From assembly GCF_049243985.1 (NCBI RefSeq), contig NC_135377.1, positions 67,032,145 through 67,096,144 on the forward strand: 64,000 bases of DNA. The letters run 5' to 3'. The stretch is from Paroedura picta. Lineage: Eukaryota > Chordata > Lepidosauria > Squamata > Gekkonidae. The notes under the pieces are model-generated. The model was not told the origin of the DNA, made no database searches, and was given only the letters and a program-made list of their open reading frames with translations. Of the stretch, positions 35,252 to 46,329 are shown in pieces. A program made the translations under genes and the position numbers. Each line of letters opens with the position of its first letter. Position 1 is the first letter of the stretch.

Positions 35252-38200
35252 CTAAACAGAATATCAATTAAATTGATATTTGGAAGCATACGTCACACAC
35301 ATACATACACAAAGTTATTGCAGGATAAATGAATATGACAACTGAGATAAACCGGTTTTGTTCAGTTTTAAAACTATTTTTCAGATGCATGGTGGAGATT
35401 GCTTATTTATTTAGGCTTTTTTTTTACCCTGCTTTTCTTCCCCGTGGGAAACCAAAGCAGCCTACAAAAACACAAATGCAGAATTAATAAACAGACAATT
35501 TAAAGAGACTGAAATACCATTTAAAGGAAAAAACAACAAGCAAAAAGGACCCTGGGTTGGACTCTGATCCTTTGGGTTAGCTTACTGTCCGCCAATATGG
35601 TCTAAGAGACGAGTTTCTGGCCATGGCAGAGCTTATATTTCACACGTTGCATTGTTTCCCCTTCTCTTCCTCATCAATCTCTGCTCCCCCATGCCCCGCT
35701 CTAACCATTTCTAGCGTGTGGATTTCAACCATTCCAGACTTGGGACTCACTAAGTTCTAAGCCCATGATATGAGGTCACATGACAGGAAGAGGGGAAACC
35801 AGAGCTGTGACCTCATCCGTGCCAAGGCTGGTAGCCACGATTTTGGGGTGGTGACTAATTCAGTTGTGTACAGCTCAGTCCACACTAACATTTTGCTGCT
35901 ACAGTACTTGTGTATGGGATTGTGTGGAGAAATTCAGCAGGATCAAATCACCTGTAAATCATTAAAACCATTTTGCGCTAGTCAATTTATTAAACCTTTT
36001 CCAGTTCTTCAGAGGAGCTCAGGTGGCATAAATTAGTCGTCCCCAACCTTTTTATTGTCCCCCAGCTGGGGACCGGTCAATGCTTGGCAATTTTACTGAG
36101 GCCCGGGGGAGGGTAGTCTTTTGCTGAGGGACGTTGCTGCCGCCGCCTGAGCCCCTGCTCCACTTGCTTTCCCGCCGGCGCCCCTGACTTCCTGCCGCCC
36201 ACTGGGGGGCGCTGCCAGCAGCAGTTGCGCAGTGCCACACCGAGAGGGAGCCCCAGCCACAGACCATGGAGGAGGAGGAGGATGAGGAGGAGCCGCAGCC
36301 CGGTACCAAGTGATCCACGGACCGGTCCCAGTCCCTGGACCGAGGGTTGGAGACCACTGGCGCAAATGGTGCTTCCCTAATCTACATATCATGCATCTTC
36401 TTCTTCTTGCTTCTAGATCCTTCATGTAGCTGAGCAATGTTTCCCTGGTTAGCTCGAATAATCCCTTCTTGAAATACCAAACATAGAGAAGGCCTTTCCA
36501 GTATGAGCAGAGAGGAGAATAAAAAGTTAAAGGTATCCCCTGTGCAAGCACTGAGTCATGTATGACCCTTGGTGCCCTCTAGCGTTTTCATGGCAGACTC
36601 AATACGGGGTGGTTTGCCAGTGCCTTCCCCAGTCATTAGAATATATGCCATGTATTAGAAGAAGTAAAAGAAGAGCTGCTTTTTGAATGACATTTTACAA
36701 GTTACCTGAAAGTCCAGGAGCCTTTTTTTCTGGGATGAGTGAGAAGGAGGTGCTTGCTTTTTCAGGGCACTTCTTCTGGCCTCTGTCTCAGATTTGCTCT
36801 CTGGTCTAGGATGGTCATGAAGTCCCTTGGCCTGCAGAAGGATTCGTACATCAACAAGGAAAGAAATAAGGATGAATTGAGGTACCACCTAGCAATCCAT
36901 AAGCCAGTTAAGGAGAAGTGCATGAGTGTAAGTCAACATGATTTACAATCGAAGGCTCCAGCTTAGTTAGTCTGAAGTCTTGTCATGAAAGAGACTCAAG
37001 AAAATCTAATAAGCAGGTCTTAATAACTATTCTTCAAGACCTTGGTTGATTCACAGAAAGGAAAACACTCTTTTGCCCTGGGTCAAACTACCAGCAAAGT
37101 CTGCTTTAGGAGCCCTGTTAAAATTTGAGGGGTAGACAAACTGCTGCAGCCAAAGGAACAAACAATCCAGTGGCACCTGAAGGCCTAACAAGTTTATTGC
37201 GGCATCAGCAATATCTACTGTGAACCAAATCCCACTTTTTCAGCTGCATGAAGCTTAACATTTAGTCAGCCAAGAGATTTATCCCCAAATCTCCAAGTAC
37301 CAGAGAGGCCAGAAGGCAAGATATCATATTGCACAGCACAGGTGAATGCAAGAGCCAGTCAAAAGAATAAACGGTCAGCCCCAGAATGAGTTTAGGCCCC
37401 TTCCAGCCCTTAAAGAATTGTCAACGAAGGATGAATCTGAACTGGTAAAGAGATTCAGGTGGGTCACCATGGTGGTCTGAAGCAGCAGAACAAAGTTTGA
37501 ATCCAGGGTGCCTTTAAGACCAACACAATTTTATTCATGATACGATATCTAAAGATGTGTGCTTGCACACAGAAGCTTCTATCTTGACTAAAATATTGGT
37601 CTTAAAGGTGCCCTTGGACCCAAACTTTGTTTCAAAGTGCGAAGGAAGAGCAATGACTTTTTGTCAGAAGCAAATTATCTGAAGTTGGCAATGACTCCGT
37701 CTGACAGCACCAGTTTTGCATGTGAATCTCAACTCAGCTCTGAACTGTTTCAAAAGATCCTTCTAAGTCAGCAGTCCTTCTAAGTTGGTAATTCATTGTT
37801 TAGAGAGGTTGTTTCTGAAAGCGCTACTGCCTCTTATAGCTTCTTCCATGGTTTGTTAATTTTGTTTTTTACAAATTGTCCCACAAGGATTGTTTCATTA
37901 TCAAGGAAGAGAATGCCATAGACTAGAGAAATGTGGAATTTTTACTCTTTTCTGCCCTACTGTTTCCTTCCTGGAAAAAGTCACCCTTAAGCTGTTTTTA
38001 TCCGTCCTAGGAAAAAGTACATAGCCCCCACCATCACCTTCTGCAGGAATGCCTTAACCCCTCAGTATTAATTCATACCTTGCTGGACGCCTTCATAATT
38101 TTGCACTTTCTGTTTTTCACCCACAAATGAAACATACGACATACTTATATTTTACCTGGAAAAAAATCACTTTGCCATCATGTCTCCAGAAGTTAGTTAC

Positions 38201-41200
38201 TGGGTAGCCACTGTGTCCCCGGCAAGGAATCAACTCAAGGGCTGAACTGCAACTGGGGCAGTGCTTTTCTGTAAGAGAGAGAAATCGTCGATCTCAAAGT
38301 TAGTGCCCTCCGAACTGGCACCTTCCTTTGCTTCCATGGCCTTGGAAAGGTGTAACTCTGGAGAGGCTGGCACTGCTGGTGGCAAATCAAATGTAACATT
38401 CTATATTCCAGCTTCCAAACTTCCAAGCAAAGCAAATGAAACATCCTGCATCTACTCCCCCTTCCCCACCCATCAAGTTGCAGCTGACTTATGGAGACCA
38501 CAACAACAGGAAGAAAAATCTTATTCCAAACAAGGGTCCAGGAACCAAAAAAAGGTTAACAAGAAGGGAAATGTCCATGGAAAGTACGCTGAAGGCCATA
38601 TGGCTCCCTCTTGACTGCTGGATGCTGAAAGTGCAGGCTGGGACACTATTCATGCTTGCCTTGACCAGGACCTGTTTTGGATAATTCAGAGAATCCATTT
38701 GAGAATCCGTTTATTTTATGCGGTCTCTCAGTCCATACATCTGACTAATGGTCCACACAATGTCCTTTGTCTATGTGTGTTAAGGGATTGGCTGTGTAAA
38801 GGAACCAACACTACAAAATCCACTATATATTTCTTGTATGCTGTTCTTACATACATGCCAGATGACTGATCATGGCAGCAATGCTGAAATGCGTTTGGTC
38901 AGTGGCGTTGAGGTTGTAGTATGTTCATAAGATGGGATTTTATCAGAGGCGATGTATCAAGCCTTTGGGTGTTTTTCACTTAGATGGCATTATTAATAAA
39001 TACTGGTGTTTTTATAATCACATTGAAATGTATAAACTCTACGGTGATTTGTTTTAGAGATGTTACCGAAAGAAGAAGAGAGCTGTTATTTTGTACCCCG
39101 CTTTTTACTACCCAAAGGAGTCTCACTGGCAGTCTTCAAGCAGAAGCTGATCCTGCATTGAGCAGAGAGTTGGACTAGATGGCTTGTATGGCCCCTTCCA
39201 AATTTATGATTCTAGAATTCTAAAATGGCTTAAAAATGCCTCCTCCTCTCCCCATAACAGGCACCCTGTGAGGTAGGTGGAGCTGAGAAAGCTCTGAGAG
39301 AACTTTGATTGACCTAAGGTCACCTGGGTGGCTGCTTGTGGAGGAATGGGGAATCAAATCCAGTTCCCCAGATTAGGGGTCTTCTCCATGGATTCAACCT
39401 TGGAAAAGGCAGTGTGGATGCCAGAGTAATTTTGCCAGCTGAACACAGTTACAAGGATGCTCCAAAGAGTCATCCCATGTGCATGTTTCATTCATTTGAA
39501 AGAGATCTTGTCTGTGCCCAAAGATCTCTGAGATCCACATATCAAAGAGCCTACTTTTGGATACTAAAGTCAAGATTCAGTAGGAGTTGCACTGTGGTTG
39601 GAGATCTGATAAACAGACTTCATCTATATGGAACTCTCTGTTAGGAAATATTATTTTTTATTCTTATTATCTTATGGTTATTTTAATTATTCTATTAATT
39701 ATTATTATTTATCATATGGCATGTGTAGTATAGCTAGGAGATGCTAGGATTGTCTGGCAGCCAGGCAAGGGACATTTGGTGGTTTGCCCTTGCCTGCCTC
39801 CACAACAGGACCCTATTGTTCCTTGGAGATCTCCCATCCTAAACTATAGAGAAAGCCAGCTTGGCGTAGGAGTTAGGAGCACAGACTTCTAATCTGGTGA
39901 GCCGGGTTTCATTCCTTGCTCCCCCACATGCAGTCAGCTGGGTGACCTTGGGCTCATCACAGCACTGATAAAGCTGTTCTGACTGAGCAGTGATATCAGG
40001 ACTCCCTCAGCCTCACCTATCCCACAGGGTGTCTGTTGTAGGGAGAGGAAAGGGAAGGCGATTGTAAGCCGCTTTGGGACTCCTTCGGGTAGGGAAAAGT
40101 GGCATATAATAACCAACTCTTCTACTTCTCCAGTAATATCAGGGCTTTCTCAGCCTCACCTCCCTCACAGGGTGTCTGTTGTGGAGAGAGGAAAGGGAAG
40201 GCGACTGTAAGCTGCTTTGAGGCTCCTTCAGGTAGAGAAAAGCAGCATATAAGAACCATCTCTTCTTCTTCTTCCTTAAATACTAGCTAGGGCCAGCTTC
40301 CAAGATCGGATGAGATCCAGCTTGTCTGGACTATCCAGGGCAGGGTAACCTGTTAGGAACCAAACTCTGTGGGTGTCATATACAGCTCCCCAAGCAAAGA
40401 TGAACTACACAGCCATTTGGGGGCTTCTCCCCGTTCACTTTTCTCACTTTGTTGCTTTTGCCGGGCTTTATCGCATATAGCAGGGCGGAGCTGCAGCTTG
40501 GTCCCATTGGGCAGTGTGCAGTTCCTGGCACACACCACCACACCGAGACAGGACTTCTTCAGGATTTGGCAGTTGTGGTTGTTGGTGTTGCGCATGGCCC
40601 AGCCGCTGAGATGCCGCTGTGCGTTTTTGTCCTCGCTGGAATAAATGAACCTGTTATAGCCATCTGGCCACTCCTGGAAGGCATCGAAGTGCTTGGGCTC
40701 CTGCGTCAGAGACAAACAGATAAAAGAGAAGGAGAGGAAGCGGAGGGGCAGGAAGAAGGAAACTTTAAGAGAGCAGGCATCTCATGACAGGGAAAAGCTG
40801 GACCATCCTTTCCTAAAAAGGCCAATAATCAATACACCAGGGTTGCCAGGTCTCCCCTGACCAGTGCGGGGGTTAAGTTGTGAGCTCTTGTTTTGGAAAC
40901 TCCAGGAGATTTGGGGTGGAGCCTGGGGTGGGCAGGGATCTCAGCGGGGCACCATGCCGTAGCATCCCCCCTCCATAGAATCCATTTTCTCGAGGGGAAC
41001 TGATCTGAAGATGAGTTGCAATTCTGTCGGTCCACTAGGTCCGGCCGGAGGCTGGCATCCCTAACGCCAGTCCCCTTTTGCAAAAAGTGCAGCACAAAAA
41101 CTGCAGCACAAGAGCTTCTGTGTATGCATGGAACTGTGTATGCATGGAACTTCTGCTTTTCCCGTCAGTATCCCCCCTATTGTCAGATCCACATTCCTAT

Positions 41201-43506
41201 CCCAAGTGAATGCTAAATATGCCAGTGAAGCAGTAGGCTTACAGTTGTTAGGGCATCCCCCCAAAAAGCCCTGTTCCCAGATGTTACTCATCACAAATGA
41301 TGGGGGGGGGAAACTAAAGAGAAAGTATCAGCAACATCAGCAACACTAACTAAAAATGCAGTCCTAAGAGTAAATACAGGTGTGATAATTAAGGATGACA
41401 CAAAGACCTAATAATTAAACCACCATGATCTAATATACATGAATTAATACAATAGTATCATGAACTCCACAATAATAATAATACAGTTACATAAAAGGTA
41501 ATAGGCTTAGAAAAAATGTTCCCAGTAGACAGTCAATCCTGGGAATCAATATAAATAGAAGAACATAAATGTGTTGAAATACTCAGAACACCAAGTTTCA
41601 CTGTAGCACAGATGCTGGAGCATGACACTTGCATTGAAGCTTCATATTGCTTGGTGGTGGGGCTGAAGCATTCTATTCAGTCCAAGTTCGGCAGCCGCAT
41701 GGCATGGCAACAGACATCTCAGGCAATGTCTGTTTTGAGTTTCTTTTTCTATTAGTCACAGGAAAGCCCAGTAGACAAACCTTGCATGAGAATAATCTTA
41801 AAGCATGCTCACCTTTTTGGTGACTGTATTGTTGTTGAGTTCATGCTACAATTGTATTAATCCATGTATATTAGTTCACCATGGTTTAATGATTAGATAT
41901 TTGTGTTATCCTGAATTACCATGCCTATTTTGACTCTCAGTACTGCATCGCAAATGATGAGCAACAGAACTCTCCTTTGTGAATCTGGCATTTCAAGTTG
42001 CATTCTCATTGTGTCAGCTTGTTCAGGGACCGTGATGAAGGTTTGCAGCCACCCAGAAACATTTCAGCCATTGGGACAGAAAATATTTTTAACAGCGAAA
42101 GCTCAGCAAGAGGTCATTCACTTATCGCACCCCCATGACCACGTCATTAAGCCATTTGGGGCACCCTTTCCTTCGTTTGAAATCCGTGGGTTCCCTGCGC
42201 TCCCTTCCTCCTATGCTGGAACACACATCTAGGTTTGCAGAAGGGGAAGCCGATCCAGATAGCCCAATTTGTCTCCCTACAATCCATCCATGGTGTAACG
42301 CAGATTGGACTTCATGCTATTGTTTGATGGACTAGGGCTTGAAAACCACAAAAGTTTTACACAACAAGGATTTGACTCTACCTGACTAAAAAATCAGAGA
42401 CATCACCCTGCCAACAAAAGTGCGTGTAGTCAAGGCTATGGTCTTCCCAGTTGCAATGTATGGCTGTGAAAGATGGACCATAAGGAAGGCCGAGCGTCAA
42501 AGAATTGAGGCTTTTGAACTCTGGTGCTGGAGAAGACTCTTGCGAGTCCCTTGGACTGCAAGGCGAACAAACCAGTCAGTCCTAGAGGAGATCAGCCCTG
42601 ACTGCTCCTTAGAAGGCCAGATCCTGAAGATGAAACTCAAATACTTTGGCCACCTCATGAGAAGGAAGGACTCCCTGGAGAAGAGCCTAATGCTGGGAGC
42701 GATTGAGGGCAAAAGAAGAAGGTGACGACAGAGAATGAGGTGGCTGGATGGAGTCACTGAAGCAGTTGGTGTGAACTTAAATGAACTCCGGGGAATGGTA
42801 GAGGACAGGAAGGCCTGGAGGATCATTGTCCATGGGGTCGTGATGGGTCGGACATGACTTCGCACCTAACAGCAACAACAACCTGACTATGCTAATCTTT
42901 TCCAAACTTTTGGCTGTGAAGGAACCCCTGAAATATTTTTCAGGCTTTGAGAATCCCAGAAGTGGTAACCTGCCCCTTCAGAGAAGAGGGTGTGGAAGTA
43001 AGATGGGGAACCCATCAATCAATAAATCAATTGATCATTTGCTGTTCCTGTAGTTGAGAAATGGACCAGATCCATAGAGCAACAGGGGAAGTTGGTTCTA
43101 GTGACATGTAGTGATGTCAGTGACCATTAGAACTTCTGAGAATGGCCACATAACCCCTGGAGAGATTCCCTAGAACCTGGTTGGGAATCCCTGGGCTATG
43201 CAGACAGAGGGACCTGAGCCTTGAAACCAAGCCTAGTAGTCTATAGCAGGGGTAGTCAACCTATGGTCCTCCAGATGTTCATGGAATACAATTCCCATGA
43301 GCCCCTGCCACCAAACTCTGGCAGGGGCTCATGGGAATTGTAGTCCATGGACATCTGGAGGACCACAGGTTGACTACCCCTGGTCTATAACATGATCTGT
43401 GTCTTCTTATCCATACCTGTGGCAACTTGGGGTCATTGATGTCCCACGTTAACTTCATCCCATAGGAACAGACATAGTTGGAGTCTTCAAAGGGATCTTT
43501 CGACAT
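34373..43506 (-). CDS. GCM2: GCM2, glial cells missing homolog 2 transcription factor (complete coding region)
   Basis: Zinc-containing GCM-family DNA-binding factor, the master regulator of parathyroid development. Five minus-strand exons join in phase to 486 codons plus TAA; human GCM2 is about 506 residues. The GCM domain runs from about residue 13 ([15 protein letters not shown]) to about 170 ([20 protein letters not shown]) and keeps the conserved cysteines and histidines. The tail is poorly conserved apart from a [16 protein letters not shown] block that matches PALQTVITTTTKVSYQ of human GCM2; this favours GCM2 over GCM1. The second of two in-frame ATGs (43506) is chosen because it has A at -3 and puts the first GCM cysteine at residue 13, as in human; the other ATG is at 43515 with T at -3. 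The gene lies between MAK and SYCP2L. Confidence 0.96.
35403..35530 (-). mobile_element. LINE 3' tail in GCM2 intron 4
   Basis: TTATTTATTTAGG, GCTTTTCTTCCCCGTGGGAA and CAAAGCAGCCTACAAAAA: a decayed tail with a T run at 35419-35427. Confidence 0.45.
36034..36359 (+). mobile_element. Short hAT element (GTCCCCAACC family)
   Basis: Ends GTCCCCAACCTTTTTATTG and GGGTTGGAGACCACTG are inverted. GC-rich interior with GCGCCCCTGACTTCCTGCCG. In GCM2 intron 4. Same family as 50004, 55132, 60511 and 63734. Confidence 0.75.
36526..36638 (-). mobile_element. Sauria-type SINE, 3' fragment
   Basis: AAAGGTATCCCCTGTGCAAG to CAGTGCCTTCCCCAGTCATT is the complement of the Sauria SINE 3' half. The 5' half is missing, as in typical 5' truncation. 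It lies 70 bp beyond GCM2 exon 4. Confidence 0.8.
36706..36831 (-). CDS. GCM2: GCM2 coding exon 4
   Basis: 126 bp, 42 codons, [20 protein letters not shown] then a basic stretch ending QKKRLLDFQ. It completes the GCM domain and probably carries nuclear localisation residues. Acceptor TCTGCAG, donor CAG|GTAACT. Confidence 0.95.
37450..37630. repeat. Palindromic unclassified repeat
   Basis: ACAAAGTTTGAATCCAGG and GCCTTTAAGACCAACA on the left are repeated in reverse on the right (TTGGTCTTAAAGGTGC, CCCAAACTTTGTTT). A full inverted pair of the family found singly at 12309 and 26850. Confidence 0.6.
38156..38268 (-). CDS. GCM2: GCM2 coding exon 3
   Basis: 113 bp encoding [20 protein letters not shown] and [17 protein letters not shown], with zinc-ligand Cys and His residues of the GCM domain. 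Acceptor TTACAG, donor CAG|GTAAAA. Confidence 0.96.
38270..39060. other. GCM2 intron 2, mostly unrecognised
   Basis: Noncoding between exons 2 and 3. A CATCAAGTTGCAGCTGACTT motif near 38470 may be a Sauria-SINE relic. Nothing else was recognised. Confidence 0.4.
39068..39390 (-). repeat. tRNA-like SINE with nested CR1 tail
   Basis: SINE parts lie at about 39073-39124 and 39226-39385. Between them is a CR1-type 3' end (GAGAGTTGGACTAGATGGCT, TATGATTCTAGAATTCT) at 39125-39225. Confidence 0.65.
39724..40350 (-). repeat. 5S rRNA-derived SINE split by tRNA-like SINEs
   Basis: 5S-SINE body at 39724-39842 and head complement at 40279-40350 (TACTAGCTAGGGCCAGCTTC, GATCGGATGAGATC). The middle is filled by plus-strand tRNA-like SINE sequence. 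Confidence 0.7.
39849..40275 (+). repeat. tRNA-like SINE plus extra 3' half, in tandem
   Basis: Complete copy at 39849-40125, then a second tail half at about 40131-40275, both ending in CTTCTTC-like sequence. Inserted in the 5S-derived SINE in GCM2 intron 2. Confidence 0.75.
40448..40700 (-). CDS. GCM2: GCM2 coding exon 2 (core of GCM domain)
   Basis: 253 bp, 84 codons plus one base. It contains [30 protein letters not shown] and [11 protein letters not shown], the signature of the GCM DNA-binding domain. Acceptor GACGCAG, donor A|GTGAGA. Confidence 0.97.
40838..41062 (+). repeat. GGTTGCCAGG-type repeat
   Basis: GGTTGCCAGGTCTCCCCTGA to GGAGGCTGGCATCCCTAAC, the opposite orientation to 27034. 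It lies about 140 bp beyond the acceptor side of GCM2 exon 2. Confidence 0.6.
41065..42370. other. GCM2 intron 1, nothing recognised
   Basis: Noncoding, no exon, no clear repeat. Confidence 0.4.
42380..42894 (+). mobile_element. Bov-B (RTE-type) LINE 3' end
   Basis: Encodes the end of Bov-B ORF2: [60 protein letters not shown]. The 3' tail is CGCACCTAACAGCAACAACA. A stop follows KRRR and the element is 5' truncated. In GCM2 intron 1, sense strand plus. Confidence 0.92.
43247..43382. mobile_element. Palindromic hAT-type MITE
   Basis: Near-perfect hairpin with flanks GTCTATAG and GTCTATAA (7 of 8), 35 bp from the donor of GCM2 exon 1. Confidence 0.85.
43417..43506 (-). CDS. GCM2: GCM2 coding exon 1
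   Basis: 90 bp, 30 codons, [20 protein letters not shown] followed by [10 protein letters not shown], the first strand of the GCM domain. Donor CAG|GTATGG. A pyrimidine-rich stretch ending in TCCTAG lies just upstream (about 43520), so a noncoding first exon may be spliced here. Confidence 0.93.
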
Positions 43507-44077
43507 GTTGATCATGGACCTAGGAGAACAGGACATGCAACATGTGGCAGGAATTCCTTCTAACGTGGGTTACTGGGGTCCTCTTCCTAGCTGTGTGCTA
43601 TCTGCCCTGATTCCATCTTGGCTACATTCACCTTTGCAGCCATTGTAGGAGCTAACAATGCCAAACTTTGGAGAAGGTGAGGCCAAGGTTCTGCTCGAGT
43701 GATACTAATGAGGGGCGGAAAAAGGATTCACTGATGGGGACATCTGGATACCTCCCCATTGTGCTGGGGACTTGTATAGCCAGGCATTCGCCTAGGTCTA
43801 TCGGTGTAATTTCCACAATGAATGCAAGTCTTCCCAGGTACAAAGTCTAATTCCTACCAAGCAGCAAGGAGGGCTGGATTACCTTTTACAGACCCTGCCT
43901 GAATGTCCCCTCTCAACCTGTCCCAGAGATAAGCAAAGACTCTACCCTGCTGGCCCTGTTGTCCACATTACCTGGGTGCAATCACCTTTTGCTGCATTCC
44001 TGCTGACACCCCCCTTCTCAATGCAGTCAGAGACAGGGAACTCATAGATTCTCATCCTGGACTCACCTGAAATTAAT

Positions 44078-44158
44078 CCCTTCCTTCCTTCCTTCCTTCC
44101 TTCCTTCCTTCCTTCCTTCCTTCCTTCCTTCCTTCCTTCCTTCCTTCCTTCCTTCCTT
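44078..44158. repeat. (TTCC)n microsatellite
   Basis: About 19 pure CCTT units, followed by TAATCAATCAATCG and a LINE tail. Lies between GCM2 exon 1 and its CpG island. Confidence 0.95.
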
Positions 44159-44245
44159 AATCAATCAATCGCTTTGATTTATATAATGGCCCCTCCCAGA
44201 TCCCGGCTTGGGGCGATTTACAACATATAACTACATTAAAAGCAT

Positions 44246-44440
44246 TAGAAGAGCTGTTTTTTAATATCCCACTTTTCACCACCCGAAGGAGTCCCAAAGC
44301 AGTTTACAAACCTTTCCTTTCCTCTCCGCACAACAGAAACCCCGTGAGGAAGGTGGGGCCAAGAGAGCTGTGCCTGGCGGAAGGCCACCCAGGGGCTGCC
44401 TGTGGAGGAGGAGTGGGGGATCCGAGCCGGCGCCGCAGAG
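44246..44440 (-). repeat. tRNA-like SINE remnant entering the CpG island
   Basis: CCCACTTTTCACCACCCGAA, GGAGTCCCAAAGCAGTTTAC and the GTGGAGGAGGAGTGGGGGAT region are the SINE body; its head end has been lost in the CpG island. Confidence 0.65.
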
Positions 44441-45010
44441 GAGGGTCCCCCCCGCGCATCACTTGCCTGGGCAGCGGCCGCTCTCCTCTGTCCGCCGGCG
44501 CCGGTGCTGAAATCCCTCGACGGTCGCGGCGGGGCTGAGGGCCGCCTCTTGTGAGAGCCGGAGCTGGGCAGGGGCTCTTTTGGCAGCCCCCTCCCCCGGG
44601 AACGGGTCGGCTCCTCCCCCAGGAACAGCCCAGGCCGCTGGGGAAAATCAGAAAAGACCCCTAAGACGGTCCCGATTTCAGCCGCGATCCGGCAGCCCTG
44701 CCACGCCGAGAGGCCGGCCGCCGCCCTTAGCACGCTTCCTCGGAAGTAAGCTCCCCTGAAGTCCCCCTCTTCGCTGGCTTCGCCACGCATGCCTTTAGAG
44801 TCGTCCAGGCTCCTTTTGGCGATCCACAAACTGGCTGTGCGGGACGACTTGCCCTTTGAAAACGGTTTAGGAGCTCCGGGCAGTCCGCCGGGGGGCGGGA
44901 ATGTTTTGCCCCAAGAGGGTTGAGGACCGCTGGAGCAGGTACGAAGCCCGAAGCGCTGAGGCAAGAGAACAGCTCGAGCAGACAGACGGGCGCGGAAATC
45001 GGCTCGATGG
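44340..45010 (-). promoter_or_regulatory. CpG island, likely GCM2 promoter region
   Basis: CpG-dense, GC-rich stretch 0.8-1.5 kb upstream of the first GCM2 coding exon, in an otherwise AT-rich surrounding. Inferred promoter and possible noncoding exon of GCM2. Its GCM2-proximal end overlaps a remnant of the abundant tRNA-like SINE. Confidence 0.55.
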
Positions 45011-45639
45011 GAAATGGCAGCCCAAGCACGCAGTTAATCTCGCCTTATTTAACAATTCGGTTTCAATTCGGTTGGAAGTGAACTCTAGTCAGTTGTGGGC
45101 TGCTCTTTTAGAGGTCGGAAGCCAAATCACGCTTTCACGCGCATTGGATAATGAACTTTTTTCTTATTTTTATTTTAAGAAAAGAGATAAGAATATAATA
45201 GAAAGATAGGGAAAAAATCCAAAAAGGGGCTATCTATAAAGATTCACAGTGTTATTTTAAAGCTGCTATGCACTGCATCCTGTGTTAAACAAACAGAGAC
45301 GTTCTCCTCAATTTTTTTCCCTCATCATAACCTTTACAATGATCCTTTATTTTTATTTCCAAACATTATAACCCATCTATTTTACAACTGTACTGTTATT
45401 TTTCATCACAATCATCCATCTCATCAGTTATTAGCAAGGAGGACTAATACATCAAAATACAGCAGAAGAAGGGAAAATCTGTTAGATATCTGGCAATTAG
45501 AAAGAGATCAAGAAATATAACAAAATATAATTGTTCAAATACCAATACTACATAAATGTATATTCACGTTATTCTCATTTAATAAAATACATATGCCATG
45601 TATCTATATACCATTCGACATTACTTCACATTCTAAATT

Positions 45640-45720
45640 TATTTAAATTAAACCGCCCTGAGCCCCCGGGGAGGCCGGTATATAAATATAAAAAATTAAA
45701 ATAATAAATAAATAAATTTC
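45640..45720 (+). mobile_element. LINE 3' tail
   Basis: AAACCGCCCTGAGCCCCCGG, GGCCGGTATATAAATATAAA and AATAAATAAATAAA end: L2/CR1-type tail, little diverged. Confidence 0.6.
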
Positions 45721-46064
45721 CTGCTTTTATTTAAAAAAACAAACACCTTTCCATTTCTCTTCAGATTTTGACCTTGATTTTCCCCCCCAACATGATGTCA
45801 TCTGTGGTTTGTAACTTTCCGTGTGAAACAGGAATATCCACCTGCAAATGGTTGCAATGTGCTGCAGTTGCTTTTAAGCAACTGATGATATTTGGAGGAA
45901 ACTCTGGATTTAGTAAATAGTAATTGAAATAGAGGAGGAGAGGAAGGCTGGAGAACCGTCATCTCAAGAAGAAAGGCTTTTTGGAGGTGCAAGGGAGAGA
46001 GAAAAAAGTTAACAAAAACTGAACAAAAGCGCATTTGTCCCTTATCCAACAAGAGTCAGTTATT

Positions 46065-46094
46065 ATTATTAATTATTATTATTATTATTATTAT
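46065..46094. repeat. (TTA)n microsatellite
   Basis: ATTATTATTAATTATTATTA-type repeat next to the 5S-derived SINE at 46128. Confidence 0.8.
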
Positions 46095-46127
46095 CCTTTA
46101 ATTTATGAAACTGAATTGGGGGCTTTG

Positions 46128-46325
46128 GTTGTCAAGTCGCCGCTGGTTTAGTAGAGAGCGATCCGGGAGGGTTTCCAAGGCCGGAGAGGCGCTTTGCCAC
46201 CGCCTCGCTCGGCACGATCCCGGGTCTTCCTTGGAGGTCTCCCATCCAGATACGAGCCGGGACCGACCCTGCTTAGCTTTGGAGAGCGGACAAGATCGGG
46301 CTTGCCTGGCAAAACAATCTCCCTG
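46128..46325 (-). repeat. 5S rRNA-derived SINE, CpG-rich
   Basis: Minus strand: CCCTGCTTAGCTTTGGAGAG and GGAGGTCTCCCATCCAGATA are complements of 5S rRNA. It keeps many CpG dinucleotides, suggesting youth or lack of methylation. Between GCM2 and SYCP2L promoters. Confidence 0.75.
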
Positions 46326-46329
46326 AACT

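Noticed and set aside
42420-42725. Separate protein gene of 101 residues
   Set aside because: The sequence is the C-terminal part of Bov-B ORF2 in a truncated LINE.
44245-44964. 239-residue open frame on the minus strand
   Set aside because: It spans the GCM2 CpG island and a SINE remnant, with biased composition and no domain. It may overlap a noncoding exon but is not supported as protein.
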